This document shows, one piece after another, positions 11,624-19,501 of a DNA stretch of 22,144 nucleotides. The position numbers were made by a program, and so were the translations under genes. Below the pieces are notes generated by a model, which had not been told where the DNA came from, did not search any database, and worked only from the letters and a program-made list of their open reading frames with translations. Positions within the stretch are counted from its first letter, which is position 1, and each line of letters begins with the position of its first letter. The DNA comes from a virus. Where the stretch lies: positions 1 through 22,144 of the IMG/VR virus record IMGVR_UViG_3300013372_001457, one strand, 5' to 3'.

Positions 11624-11970
11624 CAACGCTAAGAAGCGAATGCAGGGCAACCCTCGCATGGTGTCTTGAGCAACCCGACGGCTTTACGCAGCGCGAGTGC
11701 TTTGAGCATTTCCAAATCCATCAAGTTGCTATCAGTAAGAACTTCTGCCGACTTGAGCGAATGGGCGTTCTAAGCCGCGAACGGCTGACAGGCAATCAAT
11801 TTGTATTCACAGTGACAAACAAGCAACTAGCAACAGATTTGGTAGAGGAAAAGCCTAAGCCAAAGAACGGCTATATCCCGGTCACAAAAAGATCGAACAG
11901 GGAAGCCAAACCAGCCAAGCGCACCCGCTGGACTGGCGTATCTAGCGTTTTTTCAATGGGGGCAATGTGA
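11620..11970 (+). CDS. Helix-turn-helix DNA-binding protein candidate
   Basis: The start at 11620 (MTTLRSECRATLAWCLEQPD) overlaps the previous stop as ATGA; the same frame is open from 11506 but inside the upstream gene. In the 116-aa product, FTQRECFEHFQIHQVAISKN followed by FCRLERMGVLSRERL and NQFVFTVT fits a winged helix-turn-helix of MarR or phage type. The C-terminal half is very basic (KPKPKNGYIPVTKRSNREAK, then KRTRWTGV), probably a flexible DNA-contacting tail. It lies shortly before the Q-like antiterminator, so a role in timing of late expression is possible but unproven. Confidence 0.68.
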   Translation: MTTLRSECRATLAWCLEQPDGFTQRECFEHFQIHQVAISKNFCRLERMGVLSRERLTGNQFVFTVTNKQLATDLVEEKPKPKNGYIPVTKRSNREAKPAKRTRWTGVSSVFSMGAM

Positions 11971-12122
11971 ACCAGTACGGGTGCCACAACAGGCCACCCA
12001 TCGTCACCTTTGGCGCTACATCGTGCCAGTACACCATAACAAAGCTGGGGCAGTCTGATAAGCGATGCCACGGCTGCAAGGAGATGCGAATATTTCCTCT
12101 AGCCCCCGCAAACATTGACTAA
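11967..12122 (+). CDS. 51-aa cysteine-rich zinc-binding-like protein
   Basis: A GTG start at 11967 overlaps the upstream stop as GTGA (11967-11970), and the 51-codon frame ends TAA 12120-12122. The product begins MNQYGCHNRPPIVTFGATSC and continues through QYTITKLGQSDKRCHGCKEM. Four cysteines (6, 20, 34 and 37) plus His7 suggest a single zinc site. Proteins starting with YGCHNRPP and ending in a CxxCK are familiar small phage proteins near Q genes, as far as I recall. Without this gene the stretch would be an unexplained gap. Function unknown. Confidence 0.6.
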   Translation: MNQYGCHNRPPIVTFGATSCQYTITKLGQSDKRCHGCKEMRIFPLAPANID

Positions 12123-12153
12123 GCAGCTATCAACTTACTAGCAGAAAGAACAT

Positions 12154-12672
12154 ATGAGCATCAAGGAACGATACGCCAGCGCAGTGAATAGTTCTAACCT
12201 GTCAGTGAAGTACGAGACGAATTTTAGCGACACCGATTGCCTGGCAGCCATGGGCATCGCCGCGCGCCACCACCCGCTAGGAGCAGCCCTGCAGCGCCTG
12301 TTTGTGGACGGCAAGGCCAGGGAATGCGTGGATCTGATGGCCAAGATGGCCAGGGACCACAGCTTTAAGGTCAAGGCCCGCATTTCCCCATATCAAAGCC
12401 AGCGACTGGCCGAGAAGGTTTTGGCATGGTATCGGCACGGGGTGTGCACGGAATGTGGCGGAACTGGAAAGGAAATCATCATCGAGCCCAAGCCGCATCT
12501 GTCAGAAGACGACTGCCAGCACTGCCTGGGCACCGGCCGCAGGCTGTTTGAGCCGAACTTTACCGCGGAGACTCTGGCGGTTGCATGCTGGTTGCGGGAC
12601 GAGGTAAGCAAGCACCAGGCGATGGCCGGAAAAACCGCAATGATCGCAATCGGCGTGAATATGGATTTATAG
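12154..12672 (+). CDS. Q-like late antitermination protein
   Basis: The 172-aa product has a helical N-terminal region. A zinc-knuckle pair follows: VCTECGGTGKE (Cys98, Cys101) and DCQHCLGTGRR (Cys121, Cys124), separated by about 20 residues. A helical C-terminus (ETLAVACWLRDEVSKHQAMA) ends the protein. The CxxCxGTG pair inside a protein of this length, last in the early operon and directly before the late promoter and terminase, is characteristic of phage Q-type antiterminators. These let RNA polymerase from the late promoter read through terminators. DnaJ-type zinc proteins share CxxCxGxG but have four knuckles and a J domain, absent here. Confidence 0.78.
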   Translation: MSIKERYASAVNSSNLSVKYETNFSDTDCLAAMGIAARHHPLGAALQRLFVDGKARECVDLMAKMARDHSFKVKARISPYQSQRLAEKVLAWYRHGVCTECGGTGKEIIIEPKPHLSEDDCQHCLGTGRRLFEPNFTAETLAVACWLRDEVSKHQAMAGKTAMIAIGVNMDL

Positions 12673-12682
12673 ACGGAAGGGC

Positions 12683-12711
12683 TTGCAAAGCTCTAATTTG
12701 TAGTGTAGGAT
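12683..12711 (+). promoter_or_regulatory. Candidate late promoter (pR'-like)
   Basis: -35 TTGCAA (12683-12688), a 17-bp spacer and -10 TAGGAT (12706-12711), with TG directly before the -10. It lies 11 bp after the Q-like stop codon, where lambdoid phages have pR'. Transcription from about 12718 would run through the leader and the two terminators before reaching terminase. It was found by inspection only. Confidence 0.5.
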
Positions 12712-13130
12712 ATGCGCACCTACTAATGCTCTGTATCGGGGCGCATAAAAGCAGAGGACGATTTTTAGGGCACAGGTGCCTTTGAAATCGGCCAAACGCA
12801 TGCTGATTGCAATGGGTGTAGCGGACCGACGCTCACCAAGTCTTATGGCGAAGAGCAGTCAGCAGCCGTTTGGTGAATGCGCAGGCTGATGTGCTAATGA
12901 CTCCGCTAGATGTGATGGATCAGGCCCAGGTGAAGCGCGAAAGCGTGAGGTATACCTTCAAAGCCGACCAGAGTAGAGGAAGCAACCATCCATCATTCCA
13001 GAGATCAGCACTGGACACCAAAAGATCAGCCGCAAGGCAAAAGCCTGTTTGCCTGAACGTCGCATCCTAGTGGTCAAGGGGGGAAATCCCCAAGGGACGT
13101 TATGACAGCCGGAAAGACGGCACAAATTCC

Positions 13131-13167
13131 AAAGCCACTCAGTAGCATACCGGGTGGCTTTTTTTGT
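13131..13167 (+). terminator. Intrinsic terminator before terminase (first)
   Basis: An 8-bp perfect stem, AAAGCCAC (13131-13138) with GTGGCTTT (13154-13161), encloses a 15-nt loop and runs into T-rich sequence (TTTTTTTG to about 13166). It would end early transcripts, and late transcripts when Q is absent. Confidence 0.8.
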
Positions 13168-13339
13168 TTACGCCGGGTCGCTAATCACCCTCACAAATGC
13201 TTATTGCACAAGAGAGCGCACCCGGCACCCTAGTTCCCGCTCTGCGAAAGCATCGGGCTTAAGAGTGTGACGACACGCAGCCAGTGAAAGCCTGGCACCT
13301 TTACTTCTTGGTTGGTTTCCTGAAAAGTTCCAGCCCTTC

Positions 13340-13371
13340 GCAGCTCCGCAGCAATGCCGAGTTGCTTTTTT
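13340..13371 (+). terminator. Intrinsic terminator before terminase (second)
   Basis: GCAGCTC (13340-13346) pairs with GAGTTGC (13359-13365), including one G-U pair, around a 12-nt loop and is followed by six T. It lies only 37 bp before the small-terminase start, so any late transcript must read through it. Confidence 0.6.
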
Positions 13372-13408
13372 ATTTGAGGCGAACAATCCGTAAGGAACTC
13401 GTACAGCA

Positions 13409-13690
13409 ATGGTTAAAGAAACCAAGAGGAAACCGACAGGAGCTGCAGCGTTAGGCGCTGGCCCCGGACGGCCCAAAGGTTTGCCAAACAAGAATAGCGC
13501 ACAACTCAAGCAGATGATTCTTGATGCGCTCACCCGATCTGGCGGCGTTGACTACTTGGTTGAATGCGCAAACAACGAAAAGACAAAGGGCGCATTCTTG
13601 GCATTGATTGGCAAAGTGTTGCCGATGACCATTGCGGGGGATGGTGAAAACCCGGCAAAGATTGTTTTCGAGTGGAAACAAAGAGAATAG
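13409..13690 (+). CDS. terS: Small terminase subunit candidate
   Basis: This 93-aa product starts MVKETKRKPTGAAALGAGPG, then RPKGLPNKNSAQLKQMILDA, a GGVDYLVECANNEKTKGAFL helix region and LIGKVLPMTIAGDGENPAKI. The GRPKG...NK basic start with a helical core ending in LIGKVLPMT is a pattern I associate with phage small terminases or their short DNA-recognition variants. Its place directly before large terminase, overlapping it by 19 bp, agrees. It is much shorter than P22 gp3 (about 160 aa). An AAGGA site lies some 13 bases upstream of the ATG, a loose spacing. Confidence 0.65.
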   Translation: MVKETKRKPTGAAALGAGPGRPKGLPNKNSAQLKQMILDALTRSGGVDYLVECANNEKTKGAFLALIGKVLPMTIAGDGENPAKIVFEWKQRE

Positions 13691-14943
13691 TCATTGACTA
13701 CACGCCACGCGCAGCATTTCAGCCGTATCACGATAGTGACAAGCGATACAGCCTGACGGTTGCGCATCGGCGTGCAGGCAAGACAGTTGCACGCATTAAC
13801 AAGCTGATTCGGTGCGCAGCTACTGCAACGGTTGACGCGCCCAGGTTCGGTTATCTGGCTCCGTACTACATCCAAGCAAAGGATATTGCTTGGGCCTACT
13901 TACAAAGCTATTGCAGGCCAATTCTTGAGTGTGGTGGAAAGGTCAATCAATCTGAGTTGTCCGTCACCTTCGGACACAACGGCGCACAGATAAGGCTATA
14001 CGGCGCTGAGAACGCTGAACGGTTACGCGGCTTGTACTTTGACGGCATCGTTGCTGATGAAGCACAGGACATTGCGCCAAGTGCTTTAACTCAGGTAATC
14101 ATGCCTGCGCTTGCAGACCGCAAGGGATGGCTAGACCTGTCAGGCACTCCAAAGGGTTGGGGCAACTTGCTTGGCGAAAGCTACAAGCGTGCTAAGGATG
14201 ACCCTGAATGGCATGTGCAGCTATTAAAGGCCAGCGTCACAGGGCTGATTGATGCTGATGAATTACGCAGGTTGCGCACGATGATGCCGGAAAACGAGTA
14301 TATGCAAGAGTTTGAATGTTCGTTTGATGCGGCAATTACTGGCGCTTACTACGCCAAAGAATTGCAGAAGGCGCAGGATGACGGGCGAATTACCCGCGTT
14401 CCGTATGACACAGCGTTGAAAGTGCATACAGCTTGGGATTTGGGCGTATCGGACTCTACAAGCATCTGGTTCTATCAGCAGGTGGGGCGCGAGATTCGCG
14501 TTATTGATTACCTAGAAGCTGCGGGGCATGGTCTTGACTACTACGCCAAAGAGCTAGACAAAAAGGGCTATCTGTACGGCACGCACTATGCACCTCACGA
14601 CATCCAGGTGCGCGAGCTGGGCACAGGTAAAAGCCGATGGGACATTGCCAAAGGGCTAGGCATCACGTTTAAGACGCTGCCTGCTGATTCAGTGCAAGAC
14701 GGCATTAGCACCGCGCGATTGCTGATAAGCCGGATGTACTTTGACGAAAAGAAGTGCGCGATTGGTATTGATGCGCTGCGCCAGTACAGAGAAAAGCGCG
14801 ATGAAAAGCGCGGTATTAACTTGGGGCCGCTGCACGATTGGTCAAGCCATGCGGCTGACAGCTTCAGATATTTGGCTATGGGGTTTTCAGAGACTCAGCC
14901 TAAGAAACACATACAAGCCCGTTCACTATCTTGGATGGGCTAA
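13672..14943 (+). CDS. terL: Large terminase subunit (packaging ATPase/nuclease)
   Basis: The 423-aa product carries the ATPase motifs: Walker A HRRAGKT (32-38), Walker B GIVADE (125-130) and the coupling motif SGTPKG (157-162). The RNase-H-like nuclease domain has AWDLGVSDST (Asp256, Asp261) and the C-terminal HAADSFRY (Asp396). It cuts phage concatemers and pumps DNA into the prohead through the portal. The GTG start at 13672 lies within the end of small terminase (19-bp overlap) and gives an N-terminus (RIVIDYTPRAAFQPYHDSDK) like that of relatives. The length is typical of compact terminases and no domain is missing. Confidence 0.95.
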   Translation: METKRIVIDYTPRAAFQPYHDSDKRYSLTVAHRRAGKTVARINKLIRCAATATVDAPRFGYLAPYYIQAKDIAWAYLQSYCRPILECGGKVNQSELSVTFGHNGAQIRLYGAENAERLRGLYFDGIVADEAQDIAPSALTQVIMPALADRKGWLDLSGTPKGWGNLLGESYKRAKDDPEWHVQLLKASVTGLIDADELRRLRTMMPENEYMQEFECSFDAAITGAYYAKELQKAQDDGRITRVPYDTALKVHTAWDLGVSDSTSIWFYQQVGREIRVIDYLEAAGHGLDYYAKELDKKGYLYGTHYAPHDIQVRELGTGKSRWDIAKGLGITFKTLPADSVQDGISTARLLISRMYFDEKKCAIGIDALRQYREKRDEKRGINLGPLHDWSSHAADSFRYLAMGFSETQPKKHIQARSLSWMG

Positions 14944-14978
14944 CCCTTTATTAACGTTGTGAAACGCTGTAACCAAAC

Positions 14979-17258
14979 ATGGATGACACCCTTAAAGATG
15001 ACCTAGCAGCTTTTAAGCTGGTCAATGACGCTGAGAAAGAGCAGCGCAAGACCATGCTTGATGTGTTGGAGTTCGTGAAGCTCGGAAAGCAATGGCACCA
15101 GAGCGACATGGACAAGCGTCAGAAAGAAGGCCGTCCATGCCTGGTGATTAACCGCCTGCCAGCATTTGGCAAGCAAGTGACGAACGATGCTAGGCAGAAC
15201 CGCCCCGCGATCATGTGCCATCCGATTGGAGACAAGGCAGACCGCGAAACCGCTGAGATTCTGAACGGCCTAATCCGTAACATCGAGTACACATCAAACG
15301 CAGATGTAGCCTATGACACAGGCCTAGACTTTGCTGTGAATTGCGGCATTGGTTACTGGACAGTCAATATTGATTACGCATGCGAAGACAGCTTCGATAA
15401 GGATTTGCGCATTGAGCGCGTGAGCAACCCATTCAGCATTTACGGCGACCCAGCGAGTACCGCGGCAGATTCCAGCGACTGGAACACCGCGTTTATCACT
15501 GACCGCATTAGCGAAAAAGAGTTTAAGAAGCGCTACCCAGGCGCAAGCATGGCTAACTTTGAAGCTGACGATTCGCGTGATTCGGATTGGTACGAAGAAG
15601 ACATGATTCGCATTGCGGAGCGCTGGAGCCGTGAGAAGGTGGGCGTCAAGCTGCTGAAATTGTCTGACGGTTCACTGATGATGGAGCCTGAATATCTCAA
15701 GCTGCGCGACATTTTGGAAGTGCGTCAGGTTTCCGTTACTGGCGACCGAGCAACAGAAATGTACAAGGTAACGCAGCGCATCATCACAGGCGCTGAGATT
15801 CTGGAAACCAACAATTGGCCTGGTAAGTACATCCCTATCATTCCTTGCTACGGCGATGAAGTGAACATTGAAGGTAAGCGCACGTTTCAGAGCCTTTTCC
15901 ACTTCGCACTTGATCCGCAGCGCAATTACAACTATTGGCGCACGGCTACGACTGAGCTTGTGGCCTTGGCTCCTAAAACGCCATTCATTGGGCCTGCTGG
16001 TGCATTTGATACAGACGCGGAGAAGTGGCAAACGGCTAACGTTGATTCTCACCCTTACATCCAGTTTGATGGCCCGCAGATGCCACAGCGTCAAGGCTTC
16101 GCTGGGCCTCCGGCTGGTGCATTGCAAGAGGCATTGAACGCTTCGGATGACTTGAAAAACATCATGGGCCTGCACGATGCAAGCCTAGGCGCTCAGAGTA
16201 ACGAAACATCAGGCCGCGCAATCATGGCCCGACAGCGTGAAGGCGATGTAGCAACGTTTAACTTTATCGACAACCAATCGAGAGCTATTCGCCACACAGG
16301 GCGCATTCTGGTTGACCTGATACCCAAGATATATGACGTTGCTCGGATTGTTCGCGTGATTAAAGAAGACGGAACCAATTACAGTGTGCCAGTGAATCAG
16401 CCTGTGATGCCGAAGCCGCCAGAAGACGGACAACAGAACGCACCACAAGGCCAGCCACAGTTCCAGCCGATACCAGAAGAACTAAAGGCAAAGCTTGAAG
16501 GCGTGTCAAAGGTGTTCGACTTGGCCGCTGGCAAATATGATGTTACCTGCGAATCAGGCCCATCGTTCACTAGTCGTAGAGAAGAAGCATCGCAGCAGAT
16601 GATGGAATTTATTCGAGTATTCCCACAAGCGGCTCCGTTTGTTGGTGACCTGATGGCGAAGAATCTCGATTGGCCCGGTAGCGATGAGATTGCAAAACGT
16701 TTGCAATCCATGCTCCCACCACAATCGCAGGGCGAGAAGCCGCCACAACTGATGCAGGCAGAGCAAGCCATTAACCAGCTTAAACAACAATTGGGACAGG
16801 CCACACAAGCATTGCAAGAAAAGCAGACGCAAGACCAGTTTAAAGCACAGGAGTTGCAAATCAAGCAATTCGAGGCCGAGACAAAGCGCATGGCCGAATC
16901 TGCAAAAGCGCAGCCACAACAAGAAACACAAGAGCAGCCAGCAGATCACAGCTTTGAGGCTTGGTCGATCCAGTTCAAAGAAGAACAAGCAAACCTTCGT
17001 AAGAAGATGGAAATCGAAGCGGCTATGCGTCTGGAGCTAATCAAGCAACAACAGCAGCCTATACTTGGCGAGGAATTGATGGAGCCAGAAGAAGAGTACG
17101 ACCCAGAAACCGGCGAACTGATGGAAAGGCCAGAGAAGCCGGAAAAGGTAGACCCAATCGCACAACTAGCGCAGATGCACGGAGAGTTAATGCAGCACTT
17201 GGCAAAGCCAAAGACCATCATTCGTGACGGCAGCGGTAGAGCGGTAGGGGTTCAGTAA
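14979..17258 (+). CDS. P22-type portal protein
   Basis: The 759-aa product matches the P22 portal (gp1) family in order and length (P22 gp1 is about 725 aa). It has KQWHQSDMDKRQKEGRPCLV, NRLPAFGKQVTNDARQNRPA, GNGR-like helices, RVSNPFSIYGDP, then LHDASLGAQSNETSGRAIMA and RQREGDVATFNFIDN. A long Gln-rich coiled-coil C-terminus (about 575-700) corresponds to the barrel or helical crown of P22 portals, and an acidic tail follows. The dodecameric ring at the vertex receives DNA from terminase. No Shine-Dalgarno is evident at the start (a 35-bp gap after terL). The stop overlaps the next ATG (TAATG). Confidence 0.93.
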   Translation: MDDTLKDDLAAFKLVNDAEKEQRKTMLDVLEFVKLGKQWHQSDMDKRQKEGRPCLVINRLPAFGKQVTNDARQNRPAIMCHPIGDKADRETAEILNGLIRNIEYTSNADVAYDTGLDFAVNCGIGYWTVNIDYACEDSFDKDLRIERVSNPFSIYGDPASTAADSSDWNTAFITDRISEKEFKKRYPGASMANFEADDSRDSDWYEEDMIRIAERWSREKVGVKLLKLSDGSLMMEPEYLKLRDILEVRQVSVTGDRATEMYKVTQRIITGAEILETNNWPGKYIPIIPCYGDEVNIEGKRTFQSLFHFALDPQRNYNYWRTATTELVALAPKTPFIGPAGAFDTDAEKWQTANVDSHPYIQFDGPQMPQRQGFAGPPAGALQEALNASDDLKNIMGLHDASLGAQSNETSGRAIMARQREGDVATFNFIDNQSRAIRHTGRILVDLIPKIYDVARIVRVIKEDGTNYSVPVNQPVMPKPPEDGQQNAPQGQPQFQPIPEELKAKLEGVSKVFDLAAGKYDVTCESGPSFTSRREEASQQMMEFIRVFPQAAPFVGDLMAKNLDWPGSDEIAKRLQSMLPPQSQGEKPPQLMQAEQAINQLKQQLGQATQALQEKQTQDQFKAQELQIKQFEAETKRMAESAKAQPQQETQEQPADHSFEAWSIQFKEEQANLRKKMEIEAAMRLELIKQQQQPILGEELMEPEEEYDPETGELMERPEKPEKVDPIAQLAQMHGELMQHLAKPKTIIRDGSGRAVGVQ

Positions 17259-17551
17259 TGGCAAACGGCACAGGTACCGCGACGATTGACTTTGGGGCAT
17301 TTCCCGGAAGCAACGAAGCATCTGTAGCAGTGGCAGACCAAACGTCAATCACTGCGACTAGCAAGGCCGAGGCGTTTGTCATGGGCGATGACACAAGCGG
17401 AACACACACCGCCAACGATCACCGCTATTTTTCTGCATTGGCTGGCTTGACATGCGGGACACCTTCCGCTGCAACTGGTTTCACTATTTACGCCCGAAGC
17501 ACTGAAAAGCTGCAAGGCACATTTGCCCTTCGCTGGGTATGGACTGACTAA
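17258..17551 (+). CDS. Small beta-rich virion-region protein
   Basis: The 97-aa product starts MANGTGTATIDFGAFPGSNE and has alternating strands rich in Thr, Ala and Gly: ASVAVADQTSITATS, EAFVMGDDTSGTHTANDH, LTCGTPSAATGFTIYA, then LQGTFALRWVWTD. Similar small proteins occur among head genes of phages, usually as unnamed structural proteins. Start and stop share bases with both neighbours (TAATG at each junction), so it is co-translated with the portal and the large protein after it. A head decoration or fibre role is possible but unproven. Confidence 0.7.
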   Translation: MANGTGTATIDFGAFPGSNEASVAVADQTSITATSKAEAFVMGDDTSGTHTANDHRYFSALAGLTCGTPSAATGFTIYARSTEKLQGTFALRWVWTD

Positions 17552-19050
17552 TGGCACTAGATTCAATCATTCGCGGCGTTACGTCAGGCACTGGCGTTGA
17601 AGTTAACGCATCCAATCAAGTCAAGGTTGTGCCTGAGACTGACGCAACCGCAAACCCCGGAAATGTCGGGGCTGTGCGTCACTTTGGCGAAAACGACAGC
17701 GGCGCTTTGACTGGCGACATTCTGTTGCGCTCTCCAGAAGTGGACGTTGATTACCGTCAGCGGGTGTCGCATGATGTGATCTTTGATGACCACATTTTCA
17801 ACACCACGGCGCAGGATACAGGTAAGCACAACTACCTGAATACCACGATGACCAACACGTGGACGGCTGGGCAGTTGACTACCAATGGATCGTCAATCAC
17901 CACGACCACGACAGGAACGGTGCTAGCTACTTACGCACAATTCCCAATTCAAGGCACGACCACTGTATCAGCCGACACTGAAATTGGGTTTTCTGCGCAG
18001 CCACAGTCAAACGTATTTATTGAGTTCGGCATTGGCGTTCCCGGTGCGCAAACTGTAGCGCCGACTGATGGAGTGTTTTTCCGGCTTAACGCTTCTGGGA
18101 TGCAGGGTATTGCATCATTCAATGGCTCAGAGGCTACAACTGGACTTTTCCCATTGGCCGACGGTGCAGGTACTTGGGCATACACAAATTCAAAGCGATA
18201 CCAATTCATCTGCTACGTTACAGCAGTCGAAGCTCAGTTCTGGGTGAATGACGGCACAGGCGCAAACTGCTTGGGAACCATCCTACTACCCGCAGGACAA
18301 AGCCGCATGTGCATGTCCAGCTATGGCGCGTATTTCCTCAAGCATCGGATTACAGGCGGTGCGGCAGGCGGCATCATCCAAGCAACATTGGGTGCGTACA
18401 ACGTGCGTATCGGTGGCACTAACCTAATATCTAGCGTTTCAACGGCAGGTAATCGCATCCAGGGATCCTACCAAGGTGGCAGCGGCGGAACACTTGGATC
18501 GCTGGCGCGTGTCGGAGCCATCACAACCGGTAACGAGGCAAACGTTACGGCAGCGGTTCCAACGACGACTACAGCGGCTCTAGGCTCAGGTCTAGGCGGT
18601 ACATTCTGGGAGACTGTATCACTCGCAGCGAATACGGACGGAATCATCATGTCGTACCAAGTACCTGTCGGTACTGTAAATATTCCAGGTCGTAGGCTGT
18701 GCTTGCGTGGCATGTATCTATCGAGCTACGTTCAAACGGTAATTGTCGGTGGGCCGTACACAGCCGAATACTTTCTGGCGTTCGGCCACACAGCAGTATC
18801 ATTGGCAACAACGGAGGCAGCAACGACAAAAGCGCCACGGCGTATCGCCTTGCCTTTCGTTCAACAGGTGACACTCGCGCAAGCAGTGCAGACCACTATC
18901 GCACAAACGCAAACATTCTGCGACTTCGGAGACGCGCCCGTTTACGTGAACCCTGGCGAATTTATCCAACTGTGCACGCGGCACATCGGAACCGCTGGCA
19001 CAACCGGAACAGTAGTTCACCGCGTTACTTCCGTGTACGGTTGGGAGTAA
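17551..19050 (+). CDS. Large beta-rich probable virion protein
   Basis: The 499-aa product is rich in Thr, Gly, Ala and Val, with few charged residues, typical of a beta-structured virion surface protein. It starts MALDSIIRGVTSGTGVEVNA and has PETDATANPGNVGAVRHFGE, then a middle part (about 95-280) resembling a lectin or jelly-roll-like sandwich (SADTEIGFSAQPQSNVFIEF, then RYQFICYVTAVEAQFWVNDG). A C-terminal domain ends PVYVNPGEFIQLCTRHIG and VVHRVTSVYGWE. It lies between portal and scaffold, where P22 has no such gene. Head fibre, decoration or receptor-contact roles are possible; none is shown by motif. Confidence 0.68.
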   Translation: MALDSIIRGVTSGTGVEVNASNQVKVVPETDATANPGNVGAVRHFGENDSGALTGDILLRSPEVDVDYRQRVSHDVIFDDHIFNTTAQDTGKHNYLNTTMTNTWTAGQLTTNGSSITTTTTGTVLATYAQFPIQGTTTVSADTEIGFSAQPQSNVFIEFGIGVPGAQTVAPTDGVFFRLNASGMQGIASFNGSEATTGLFPLADGAGTWAYTNSKRYQFICYVTAVEAQFWVNDGTGANCLGTILLPAGQSRMCMSSYGAYFLKHRITGGAAGGIIQATLGAYNVRIGGTNLISSVSTAGNRIQGSYQGGSGGTLGSLARVGAITTGNEANVTAAVPTTTTAALGSGLGGTFWETVSLAANTDGIIMSYQVPVGTVNIPGRRLCLRGMYLSSYVQTVIVGGPYTAEYFLAFGHTAVSLATTEAATTKAPRRIALPFVQQVTLAQAVQTTIAQTQTFCDFGDAPVYVNPGEFIQLCTRHIGTAGTTGTVVHRVTSVYGWE

Positions 19051-19055
19051 TCTAA

Positions 19056-19412
19056 ATGTCTCTGCTGCTGGCGCTAGTAGGGCAAGAGCCTGCACCGCAG
19101 CCACAACCAGAAACAGTTTATAGCGGCGGCTGGACGCACTCACAGGCTAGACGCAAAAGCAAGAAAGAGATTTACGCAGAGCGCGTAAGGCTAGGAATAT
19201 TGCCACCGGCTGTAGTAGAAGCCGCTAAGAAGGTTGCCGAGGTAATAGAAGTACCTCCTGTTTACAAGGCAGATCAGCAATTCATGCAGATGCTGATGAT
19301 GGAAGAACTAAAGGTAACCACTTGGCTACCTGACTACTCCAGAGCGATACAGATTCAATTAGCGATTAGAAGGCAAGAAGAGGACGACGAAGAAGTCTTG
19401 CTTTTGATGTGA
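19056..19412 (+). CDS. Hypothetical late protein
   Basis: This 118-aa product begins MSLLLALVGQEPAPQPQPET and has SGGWTHSQARRKSKKEIYAE, then RLGILPPAVVEAAKKVAEVI. A helical segment (QQFMQMLMMEELKVTTWLPD) precedes an acidic end (RRQEEDDEEVLLLM). Short proteins with a GGWxxxQxRRKxKKE segment occur in phage late regions, often beside fibre or decoration genes. No function is known. It starts five bases after the preceding stop and is followed by two hairpins, the second a terminator. Confidence 0.62.
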   Translation: MSLLLALVGQEPAPQPQPETVYSGGWTHSQARRKSKKEIYAERVRLGILPPAVVEAAKKVAEVIEVPPVYKADQQFMQMLMMEELKVTTWLPDYSRAIQIQLAIRRQEEDDEEVLLLM

Positions 19413-19462
19413 CAACCAAGCCGCAACGGTACGCGGAGTTGTAGCCCTACGGGGCTTTTTTT
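19412..19462 (+). terminator. Hairpin plus UACG-loop terminator before scaffold gene
   Basis: First hairpin: ACAAC (19412-19416) with GTTGT (19438-19442), and inside it CCGC (19421-19424) with GCGG (19433-19436). Second: AGCCC (19443-19447), loop TACG, GGGCT (19452-19456), followed by about seven T. The C-UACG-G loop belongs to the very stable UNCG class. The second hairpin is an intrinsic terminator lying inside the late operon. Confidence 0.78.
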
Positions 19463-19501
19463 GTACCAAAAACGCAGTGATGCGCAGTGAAAGAAGACCC
19501 A

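Larger units (their letters stand above)
12673..13408 (+). other. Non-coding late-control region (736 bp)
   Basis: No convincing gene lies between the Q-like gene and small terminase. The region holds a candidate promoter (12683-12711) and a leader with several hairpins: AGGCAAA/TTTGCCT at 13035-13054, GGGG-AAAT-CCCC at 13080-13091 and GCCG-N6-CGGC at 13108-13121. Terminators follow at 13131-13167 and 13340-13371. No tRNA-like fold with a T-loop was seen. This resembles the lambda pR'-tR' interval, longer than in lambda and with two terminators. It may also carry the Q-binding site or the packaging (pac/cos) site, which cannot be located by eye. Confidence 0.6.

Noticed and set aside
12870-13070. 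66-aa ORF in the late control region
   Set aside because: Begins at a TTG, no ribosome site, composition unlike a protein, and spans the hairpin-rich leader.
12770-13130. tRNA or other named structural RNA in the gap
   Set aside because: No acceptor/T-loop pattern (no GTTCRA with paired arms); only isolated short hairpins.
13201-13533. Minus-strand 110-aa ORF across the terminase start
   Set aside because: Antisense to small terminase and one of the terminators; unlikely composition.
16397-16891. Minus-strand Cys-rich 164-aa ORF
   Set aside because: Antisense to the Gln-rich coiled coil of the portal; the cysteines reflect the GCA/CAA bias of that strand.
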